From the NCBI GenBank assembly GCA_002337605.1, contig DDGL01000008.1, positions 133,105-197,104 of the forward strand: 64,000 nucleotides of DNA, written 5' to 3'. The stretch is from Flavobacteriaceae bacterium UBA1903. Its GTDB lineage: Bacteria; Bacteroidota; Bacteroidia; Flavobacteriales; Flavobacteriaceae. Position 1 is the first letter of the stretch. Every line of letters begins with the position of its first letter. The position numbers and the translations under genes are program-made. The notes beneath the pieces were generated by a model, which saw only the letters and a program-made list of their open reading frames with translations, was not told the DNA's origin and did no database searches. This document shows positions 43,451 to 49,831 of this stretch, in pieces.

Positions 43451-43474
43451 TGCTTCGACTAGGCTCAGCACGAG
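43451..43474. repeat. Short dispersed repeat at the alpha/beta hydrolase start
   Basis: TGCTTCGACTAGGCTCAGCA then CGAG, related to 21506-21528 and to the reverse complement of 27901-27926. Confidence 0.6.
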
Positions 43475-43510
43475 TTGATGATTTTTGAATTGATATACTA
43501 TTTAGCCCAG

Positions 43511-44443
43511 CTAAATGGTGATGACTACATTTCCTCTTTTATGTCCCATCTCTACATATGTATGAGCTTCGGCAATTTCCTCTAAAGGATATATGCTATC
43601 AATAACAGGTGTAATTTTTCCTTGTTCAGCTAAAGCTTTTAAATTGAAAAAAGCTTCTTTTGGGGTTAAGGGAATTCCATGATCGATGGATATATATTTG
43701 CCATTCGAATTCAATGCTTTTTTACTCTTTTCTTTTAGTTTCGATGTTTTTGAATTGCCTACAGCATCAATCACATATTTATACGTTTCTAATTGAATTT
43801 CAGCATTTTCTAAGGTGTAGTCAATCATCTTATCACTTCCTAAAGATTTTACTAAATCGAAATTTCTACCACTGCAAACACTAGTAACATGAGCACCTAA
43901 ATTCTTCGCCAATTGTATCGCCATGGTACCTATACTTCCTGACGCTCCATAAATTAAAACCCTGTCGCCCCTATTTATACTTGTCTTTTTTAATAAATGA
44001 GAAGCCAGCAATCCACCATATGGAATCGCTGCAGCTTCCTCAAAACTAAGATTCAAAGGTTTTAGTGCCAGATTCCAATCTTCGGGTAAACAAATATATT
44101 CTGCATAAGAACCAAAACGACGTTTGGTAGATGAAATAGAACCGTAGGCAAAAACCTCATCCCCTATTTCAAACATTGACACATCTTTACCTATACTCTC
44201 TACAATTCCAGCTGTTACCATCCCCAATATAGGATTTCTCGGACGTCCAAAACCAAATATGAGTTGAAGTATAAATCTGGGGATCAAAGGTTCATTCATT
44301 CTCCGAATAAGAACATCACTTGTAGTTACTGAAGTAGCACAGGTTTTTATAAGTACTTCATTATCTTTTGGTGTTGGTTTTTTTACATTACTTAGCATCA
44401 GGTTTTCTGCCTCCCCATATTTTAGACATTCTATTGCTTTCAT
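43511..44443 (-). CDS. NAD(P)-dependent quinone oxidoreductase-like alcohol dehydrogenase (MDR family)
   Basis: 310 residues from the ATG at 44443, which gives the family N-terminus (MKAIECLKYGEAENLMLSNV); the 40 codons before it overlap the next gene and lack family character. Features: the GroES-like domain with NEVLIKTCATSVTTSDVLIR, no structural or catalytic zinc cysteines, the Rossmann motif RVLIYGASGSIGTMAIQLAK and a C-terminal GNVVITI end. It is a zinc-free MDR protein, like quinone oxidoreductase or reticulon-4-interacting protein. Substrate unknown. Confidence 0.88.
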   Translation of the reverse strand: MKAIECLKYGEAENLMLSNVKKPTPKDNEVLIKTCATSVTTSDVLIRRMNEPLIPRFILQLIFGFGRPRNPILGMVTAGIVESIGKDVSMFEIGDEVFAYGSISSTKRRFGSYAEYICLPEDWNLALKPLNLSFEEAAAIPYGGLLASHLLKKTSINRGDRVLIYGASGSIGTMAIQLAKNLGAHVTSVCSGRNFDLVKSLGSDKMIDYTLENAEIQLETYKYVIDAVGNSKTSKLKEKSKKALNSNGKYISIDHGIPLTPKEAFFNLKALAEQGKITPVIDSIYPLEEIAEAHTYVEMGHKRGNVVITI

Positions 44444-44528
44444 AATTGTTTTTGTTAACAGCAAAATTGGTTGAAATGTGGGGTACAAAAGTTCGTATTT
44501 TAAAATTGGAACAAACCTTTGCTTTTCA

Positions 44529-45434
44529 TTATTCCTTTTTAAGAGCATAGATAACTTTTGCATCTACCCAAAAAATATCTACATTTTCAAAATCGTCTGA
44601 ACCTACATTTCTGCTAAAGAAAAGGTATTTGCCATCTGGTGTTATACTAGCAGAAGCTTCCCAAGCGTTAGTGTTTATTTTGTCGCCTAAATTAATTGCG
44701 TTACCCCAAGTACCGTCTTTTTGTTTAAAACTGATATAAATATCAGATTCACCAAAACCGTCTTCCCTTTCTGCATCAAATAACAAATACGATTCATCTG
44801 GCGCTATAAAAGGATGACTTAAAAAAGTTCCTGTGTTTATTGCTTTTGGTAATGCCTTGGGTTCTTCATGTTTACCGTTAATTAAACGTGAGTAACGAAT
44901 TGGAAACGTTGAATCATTCTCTTTATAGGTGTCAAAATAGTACGTCCCATTTGAAGATGATGAGAGACGCATAATATACATAGAATCATTACTTACAGTA
45001 GGAGGTTCTAGTTTTTGTAATTCTGACCATCCAGCTTCCGTTTTTTCTAAATAACGGTCACCTAAATGCATGGTTTGTCCGTCTGGAGATATTACAGGTC
45101 TTCCTATCCATGGAGATGCTATTTCTGATTTTTTCCATTCCCCATTAATTTCGTTGTATTTGTATTCATAAAAAGCTGATGTTTTATGTTCCTCTCCTCT
45201 TCTAATAAAATAAAACGCTTTCATATCTGGGGTGAACGCACCATCATATTCATAAATTTCTGTAGACACAAGACCTGGAGCAAATGGTATAGGCGTTAAT
45301 CCTGGTGGTTTTTGTCCAAGATAAAATTCTTCTAATTTTTTTTCCTTATTACCTTTTGATTTATGTTCTACATTGTTACACGCATTCATAGCTAATGCTG
45401 TCACAAAGAGTATTAAGTAATGTGTTATTTTCAT
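44529..45434 (-). CDS. PD40/TolB-like beta-propeller lipoprotein
   Basis: 301 residues. Lipoprotein signal with lipobox LAMNAC (Cys19). Repeated motifs typical of PD40 WD-like repeats occur: FTPDMKAFYFIRR, ISPDGQTMHLGDRYL, IAPDESYLLFDAERE, GESDIYISFKQKDGTW, ITPDGKYLFFSRN. A five- to six-bladed propeller is likely, facing the periplasm or surface; binding partner unknown. It lies between the MDR gene and a structured cassette-boundary element, and may itself be one of the mobile units of this region. Confidence 0.83.
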   Translation of the reverse strand: MKITHYLILFVTALAMNACNNVEHKSKGNKEKKLEEFYLGQKPPGLTPIPFAPGLVSTEIYEYDGAFTPDMKAFYFIRRGEEHKTSAFYEYKYNEINGEWKKSEIASPWIGRPVISPDGQTMHLGDRYLEKTEAGWSELQKLEPPTVSNDSMYIMRLSSSSNGTYYFDTYKENDSTFPIRYSRLINGKHEEPKALPKAINTGTFLSHPFIAPDESYLLFDAEREDGFGESDIYISFKQKDGTWGNAINLGDKINTNAWEASASITPDGKYLFFSRNVGSDDFENVDIFWVDAKVIYALKKE

Positions 45435-45498
45435 ATTTTATTTTTTAAGATTAACTTCTTTAATTAAAACCAAGATTACAAATGCTAATTCGCCCAGT

Positions 45499-45610
45499 GT
45501 GGTTAACATATAAAGCTTGTTTTTTGATTGAGTTAGTTATCTCAGTTCATGGTTACTAACTGTATTAAATTTACTACATCACCTGCCAATACTTATACAA
45601 AATGTTAGCC
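45499..45610. repeat. attC-like structured element E4
   Basis: About 112 bases between the PD40 and the esterase-TPR genes. The left end (GTGGTTAACATATAAAG) can pair with the right end (CTTATACAAAATGTTAGCC), and an inner hairpin uses AGTTAGT/ACTAACT. The right boundary GTTAGCCTT (45604-45612) matches, inverted, AAGGCTAAC at 46947-46955 beyond the next gene. Confidence 0.6.
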
Positions 45611-45614
45611 TTAG

Positions 45615-46871
45615 TTATTTTCTTTTAAGTTCCTCGATTCTTTTCTTATAGAGATCGTTTCCACTCAATTCAAAAGCTTTAGTTACCTGTTTAATTGCAT
45701 TAGCAAAGTCCCCTTGTGCTTCATAGTAATCGGCCATTGAATTATAAACATTTGCGCTTTCAGGATAATACTCAGTAGCAAGTTCAAAGTACATTTTCGC
45801 CTTTTCAGGTTGCCCCATTTCTAAATTCATATAACCATAGCCACTAAACATTTCCTCAATCATTGGTGGGAAGGGATAACCGAAATGCGTTGAATAGATT
45901 TCTTCTTGTTTTTCCAATTGCGCAGCCAAATCTTCTACTTTCGTTTCAGGATTATTATATTTTTGCGGAGATTTAAATTGGTACCATTTAAAAAGAAAAA
46001 TCAAACCATCTCTCATCGTTGGGAGCGGAACGGTACCATGTAAATCTTCATTGTACACCTTCCATGAGAAATTTAATCCACTCTGTTTTTGAGAGGTCGC
46101 AAAAGTTGAAAAGTCAATGATTGAACGTGCAAACAAAGTGAATTCTGAAGCGTCGTCCATAATATTCTCCATGGTTATTTCTTCCTCCCACATATGTAGC
46201 TGTTCTGCTGCTAGAGAAACGAAAAGTGATTTGCCTTCATAACTTTCTGTACTCAGCTTTTCTTTTGCCTCCTTAAATAATTTTTGGTCGTCCCAATCCA
46301 AACTTGGATCTATGGCTATATAATTTTGGAAGAGATGCTTATGATTAATCAGCATATTTATCGTAAACAGTCCTGCATATGAATGGCCAATTAATGTACG
46401 GTAGGTCATGGTTGGATACTTACTATCAATATATGGGATGAGTTCCTCTTCCATAAATTTAGTAAAGGTTTCTGCACCTCCAGTTTCATAATCAAATGCA
46501 CTACCGCGTCTCATTTTTATCTGCGAAGTAGTTAAGTCTCTTGTTCGGTTCTTGCGATTAGAAACCCCAACAAGTATCATATGTGGTAGGTAATGCCCCC
46601 AATAATTATCATAAACAGCTTCCAAAGTGCTTTCTAGTGAAAATCCATCCATTAGATAAATCACGGCATATTTTTCATCATTATCTGGCTGAAAATTATC
46701 TGGTAATCTTACCCAAAAGTCACGACTTTCACTTAAAGTTTTAGAAAATATGGAATCCACTATTCGATTTTGAAATTGCTCTGTTTGGGACTCAGTTGAT
46801 TGTGCAACTGCGTTTTGATTTACGATCAAAATAGATCCAATCAGTAAAAATAATAAAGTGTAATTTTTCAT
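45615..46871 (-). CDS. Exported esterase (alpha/beta hydrolase) with C-terminal TPR
   Basis: 418 residues from the ATG at 46871, where a good signal peptide begins (MKNYTLLFLLIGSILIVNQN, AVAQ cleavage); the open frame upstream runs into the cassette boundary and is not coding. The domain resembles the esterase D/IroE group: VIYLMDGFSLES, nucleophile in LIGHSYAGLFT, Asp in YIAIDPSLDWDD as part of the pocket, and His in DLHGTVPLP. Two or three TPR motifs follow at about 350-415 (GYGYMNLEMGQPEKAKMYFE, NSMADYYEAQGDFANAIKQV). It is bracketed by a perfect 9-bp inverted repeat (GTTAGCCTT/AAGGCTAAC). It is related in type to the esterase at 48006. Confidence 0.87.
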   Translation of the reverse strand: MKNYTLLFLLIGSILIVNQNAVAQSTESQTEQFQNRIVDSIFSKTLSESRDFWVRLPDNFQPDNDEKYAVIYLMDGFSLESTLEAVYDNYWGHYLPHMILVGVSNRKNRTRDLTTSQIKMRRGSAFDYETGGAETFTKFMEEELIPYIDSKYPTMTYRTLIGHSYAGLFTINMLINHKHLFQNYIAIDPSLDWDDQKLFKEAKEKLSTESYEGKSLFVSLAAEQLHMWEEEITMENIMDDASEFTLFARSIIDFSTFATSQKQSGLNFSWKVYNEDLHGTVPLPTMRDGLIFLFKWYQFKSPQKYNNPETKVEDLAAQLEKQEEIYSTHFGYPFPPMIEEMFSGYGYMNLEMGQPEKAKMYFELATEYYPESANVYNSMADYYEAQGDFANAIKQVTKAFELSGNDLYKKRIEELKRK

Positions 46872-46946
46872 CTTTGTAATTTGAATTAATATGTAAATAC
46901 ATACGTTAAAATAAAAATTTATATTGGTTGTTAGTTGTTTATAACG

Positions 46947-47083
46947 AAGGCTAACGATCTCGGCTATGAGTAGTTTCGTGAATAAGCACTTAACGTTGCA
47001 AGTACAAACCAAACTGAAAATCTGCGAGGATTTTCAGAAGTAGGAGAGAAAAGCAATTACTTATAGCCACTGTTGTGTTCCAT
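46947..47083. repeat. attC-like structured element E1
   Basis: About 137 bases between the esterase-TPR and DUF4386 genes. GGCTATGAGTAGTT (46962-46975) pairs with AATTACTTATAGCC (47055-47068) including G-U pairs, closing an element with an inner perfect hairpin CTGAAAATC-TGCGAG-GATTTTCAG (47014-47037) followed by AAGTAGG. Its left end AAGGCTAAC belongs to the unit on its left, its right end TGTTGTGTTCCAT to the one on its right. Confidence 0.7.
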
Positions 47084-47095
47084 TTTAATTTAATT

Positions 47096-47782
47096 TTACT
47101 TATAGCTAGGTCTTATGCCAAAAATTAGTAAATAACCTATCATCCAAAATTCTCCAATGGTTGCAGGTAGCGTAAGAAATTTATTGAAGCTAAAATCAAT
47201 TCCTGCGTAGTGTATAACTGTAGAAATTAGATAGCCTATACCACCTAAAATAATTATTCTTCCTAACCAGACAGGGAACCTTTTAGATTTGATAACTATG
47301 TATCCCATTGGAAATAGCCATAACCCGAAAAATAGGCCACCAATACCCCAAGCATTCGAAATAATATTTTGAAAAACCTGAATTAGTAAAACTTTGTCTT
47401 CCATAGCACTTATTTCAGAATTTGCAATACCTATTGCTGAGGCGATTGAAATTGCACTTATCAGAATGGCTAAAGCATTTACCATTCCCCATATACCTAG
47501 CGTCCAAGCTTCCCATTCATAATTATCTTTAAATAATTTGAAAAACCAAACTGCGGTAAGTGCCTGAGAAATTACGATACCGAATTCTAATAGCAACCTA
47601 ATTCTTGCTGTAGATTCTAATTCTACTAAATTTGTTAGCGTTTGTTCAGGATTACCAGACACAAATATTTGAGAATGAAAGACCATAAACCCTAGAATTC
47701 CTGTAATAGCCATCATTAAATACCATAAACCAGTTATTCTAGCGGTCTTAATTAACTTTTTCTGTTCTGTATTTGCAATCAT
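47096..47782 (-). CDS. DUF4386 membrane protein
   Basis: 228 residues, about six transmembrane helices. It has the family pattern: N-terminal KKLIKTARITGLWYLMMAIT, the second helix ARIRLLLEFGIVISQALTAV, then GIWGMVNALAILISAIS, NAWGIGGLFFGLWLFPMGYI and a final GEFWMIGYLLIFGIRP. Function unknown. It stands alone, flanked by elements E1 and E2 with imperfectly matching inverted ends (GTTGTGTTCCAT / ATGGCACCCAAC), 10 of 12 positions. Confidence 0.85.
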   Translation of the reverse strand: MIANTEQKKLIKTARITGLWYLMMAITGILGFMVFHSQIFVSGNPEQTLTNLVELESTARIRLLLEFGIVISQALTAVWFFKLFKDNYEWEAWTLGIWGMVNALAILISAISIASAIGIANSEISAMEDKVLLIQVFQNIISNAWGIGGLFFGLWLFPMGYIVIKSKRFPVWLGRIIILGGIGYLISTVIHYAGIDFSFNKFLTLPATIGEFWMIGYLLIFGIRPSYK

Positions 47783-47847
47783 AGATTGTTTATTATTTTA
47801 TACTAATTCTGACTCTGTAAAAGCGTAATTGTTACAGTTTTGCCCTA

Positions 47848-47975
47848 ATGGCACCCAACGTGTTTGTATATGGTTTGTTGCGTGTTTTAAGCAACTAATT
47901 ACCGACCAAGAAAGTCCGCAAGGACTTTCGCAAGTAGGCAAAAAGCCAGCAATAAATTATATACGGTGTTACCAA
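47848..47975. repeat. attC-like structured element E2
   Basis: About 128 bases between the DUF4386 and esterase genes. GTATATGGTTTGTTGC (47866-47881) pairs along its full length, with three G-U pairs, with GCAATAAATTATATAC (47949-47964). The inner hairpin is GAAAGTCC-GCAA-GGACTTTC (47910-47929), with a GNRA-type loop, followed by AAGTAGG as in E1. The right boundary TGTTACCAA (47967-47975) matches TTGGTAACA at 48853-48861 beyond the esterase gene. Confidence 0.72.
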
Positions 47976-48005
47976 ACGTATTTTTTGATATTACCAGCTT
48001 CGAAA

Positions 48006-48836
48006 TCATTCCTCTTGATTAATATATTTTAACCCTTCGTATAGAGCTACTAATGGTACAGAACGATGGTTTTCTTTTTCAAAATATTCTATTTCGATAT
48101 TTAGAGGTTTATCCGATTTCTTTGTTATTAAAGTATAGAGAGAGTCGTGTCTTTGTTTATTCATTTCGTAATTAGCCTCTCCTTGATTGGCAGTAGCGAT
48201 ATAAAGTTTTTTATCTAATGATATTGAGGAAGTAGAATCAACTTTGTTTTTCATCATCTCCTCATTCCACCAAATACTTGGGTCTATAGAAATGTAAGCA
48301 TTGAATACGCTATTTTCATCCATATAGGAATTTAGTGTAAGTAGTCCTCCTAAAGAGTGCCCAACAAGAGTTCTAAACGGTTCTGTCTTATACTTTTTAT
48401 CAATATAAGGTACTAGTTCTTTCTCAATGAAATTCAAAAAAATCCTTCCACCTCCCATATTATTCGGTCGTTTAGTCTTAATTTTTGTAACTGTAAAATC
48501 TCGTTCTCGGTCAACATTCTCTATGGCTATAATAATACTTTCAGGCATTAAATTGTTTCGATTCCTATTAGAACTCATAAAATGTACTATTCCAGATGCT
48601 GTTTTAAAATGAGTATATCCATCCAATAATATGATAACTGGATATTTTTTATCAACTTCAGATGAATTATTGTATGAATCAGGAAGACTTATTAAACAGG
48701 TTCTTTTTTCATCTAAAATATTAGATTTAATAACGAACTTACTTCCTACTATAATATCATCTGTTTCATTCTGTCCAAATGTGGTTTGTACTCCTGAATG
48801 AAGAATATATAAAATTACAAATGTCAAATTTTTCAT
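48006..48836 (-). CDS. Exported alpha/beta hydrolase (esterase D/IroE-like)
   Basis: 276 residues, signal peptide (about 1-21). Motifs: VIILLDGYTHF at the first strand, nucleophile GHSLGGLLTLNSY, DPSIWWNEEMM and a C-terminal His in NHRSVPLVALYEG. This is the esterase D-type family to which siderophore esterases belong; the sequence does not decide the substrate. It resembles the esterase-TPR protein at 45615 but lacks TPRs. A perfect 9-bp inverted repeat (TGTTACCAA/TTGGTAACA) brackets the gene. Confidence 0.87.
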   Translation of the reverse strand: MKNLTFVILYILHSGVQTTFGQNETDDIIVGSKFVIKSNILDEKRTCLISLPDSYNNSSEVDKKYPVIILLDGYTHFKTASGIVHFMSSNRNRNNLMPESIIIAIENVDRERDFTVTKIKTKRPNNMGGGRIFLNFIEKELVPYIDKKYKTEPFRTLVGHSLGGLLTLNSYMDENSVFNAYISIDPSIWWNEEMMKNKVDSTSSISLDKKLYIATANQGEANYEMNKQRHDSLYTLITKKSDKPLNIEIEYFEKENHRSVPLVALYEGLKYINQEE

Positions 48837-48852
48837 AGTTTGCTTTATATTG

Positions 48853-48861
48853 TTGGTAACA
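48853..48861. repeat. Outer boundary repeat of the esterase unit
   Basis: TTGGTAACA, the inverse of TGTTACCAA at 47967-47975. Here no full structured element follows: the next gene's stop (48888) is 27 bases on. This edge may be the end of the cassette array. Confidence 0.55.
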
Positions 48862-48887
48862 ATAGAATATATGCAATAGATAAATTT

Positions 48888-49505
48888 TTATAACCAACTA
48901 AACCCTAATCCTACATTAAAGAGTACTGCATCTCTTTTTACATCACCATCTAAAGAAGCACGACCAAGCACTAATTTAGACTGAACATTAAGCGCAAAGT
49001 TTTTCTTTTTGTAAATTTCATAACCTGTACTTGCCATTACTGCGCAACCAAAGTTCCAATCATCATTTACATCATCTTTAATATCATATAATGCAGGCGA
49101 ATCTATTGCTAAACCAATTCCGCCATGAATCCACCAACGATCTTTTACCCAATATTGTACAGAGGGTATAAAACCTCCAAAATTCCTGTCATTATCTTGA
49201 AATTCGTATATATTTCCTGGCATAGCAGCAGTAATAGCGAGTTTGTCATTCAACATATAGCCCAACTTTAGATCTGGAAAAACAAACGTTCCTTGAGATT
49301 TATCGAACGTTTGAATACCTTCACTATCTTCTAAACTGATTAGACCTCCCCCTACTGAAAATTCAATAATAAAGCCATCTCGCTGCGTTGTTGTTTCAGA
49401 ATCTGCGTTCTGTGCATATGTTATACTTGATACGAAAGCAAAGGCTGCACAAGCCATTCTTGATAAAATTTGTTTTTTGATTGTTTTCATTTTAATTGAT
49501 TTCAT
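48888..49505 (-). CDS. Outer-membrane beta-barrel protein
   Basis: 205 residues. Signal peptide after a charged start (KQILSRMACAAFAFVSSITY, cleavage after AQ). The mature part has about eight alternating strands with Gly and aromatics (FIIEFSVGGGLISLEDSEG, KLGYMLNDKLAITAAMPGN, RWWIHGGIGLAIDSP, VLFNVGLGFSWL at the end), typical of a small OmpA/OmpX-like barrel. The start at 49505 is favoured because a leader shared with two other genes (AATCAAAAAACGAACA) lies three bases before it; a second ATG is five codons in. Function unknown. Confidence 0.78.
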   Translation of the reverse strand: MKSIKMKTIKKQILSRMACAAFAFVSSITYAQNADSETTTQRDGFIIEFSVGGGLISLEDSEGIQTFDKSQGTFVFPDLKLGYMLNDKLAITAAMPGNIYEFQDNDRNFGGFIPSVQYWVKDRWWIHGGIGLAIDSPALYDIKDDVNDDWNFGCAVMASTGYEIYKKKNFALNVQSKLVLGRASLDGDVKRDAVLFNVGLGFSWL

Positions 49506-49508
49506 GAT

Positions 49509-49524
49509 TGTTCGTTTTTTGATT
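49509..49524 (-). promoter_or_regulatory. Shared 16-base translation leader
   Basis: AATCAAAAAACGAACA on the coding strand, three bases before the ATG at 49505. An identical 16-mer lies at 54030-54045 two bases before the ABC ATPase start, and a near-identical one (AATCAATAAAACGAACA) at 49709-49725 before the 49-codon gene. Confidence 0.65.
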
Positions 49525-49555
49525 AATGATTTATTTTGTAATCTCAGTCGTTACA

Positions 49556-49705
49556 TTAAGATTTTTTTGAGTATTCTAACGCAGCACCAATGGCAATTCC
49601 AATAGGAAGCCATAAAGCTATATTTGAGGTTAGCAAGCCTACTAATACTCCTGAAACTATGCCTATTGCAAGTCTAATTCCCTTTTTACTTTTAATTAAT
49701 CTCAT
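49556..49705 (-). CDS. 49-residue small membrane protein
   Basis: Start MRLIKSKKGIRLAIGIVSGV, followed by a Gly/Leu-rich stretch and an end reading GAALEYSKKS. A basic N-terminus and one or two Gly-rich hydrophobic helices suggest an inner-membrane small protein. The ATG is three bases from the same leader found before its neighbours (49509-49524, 54030-54045), which supports that it is translated. No family is recognised. It lies between the barrel gene and the ABC/M1 gene on the same strand. Confidence 0.65.
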   Translation of the reverse strand: MRLIKSKKGIRLAIGIVSGVLVGLLTSNIALWLPIGIAIGAALEYSKKS

Positions 49706-49831
49706 AATTGTTCGTTTTATTGATTATTAAAATTGATGTTTACTATTATTTGAAACAAAATTGAGAATATTATAGGGGCTAAAAGTTCGTGTTTGGAAAT
49801 TAGAACCTATTATATAGCGACGTAATGCGTA

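Noticed and set aside
44453..44460. TTGTTAAC near the MDR start as the left boundary of a PD40 cassette
   Set aside because: Only a 6-7 bp palindromic match with GGTTAACAT at 45501, too short and not positioned outside the gene pair with an adjacent element.
44444..44563. N-terminal extension of the MDR dehydrogenase frame
   Set aside because: It overlaps the next gene and contains no family residues; the MKAIECLKYGEAE start is family-like.
46872..47012. N-terminal extension of the esterase-TPR frame
   Set aside because: It runs through a cassette boundary repeat and a poorly coding stretch; a canonical signal peptide begins at 46871.
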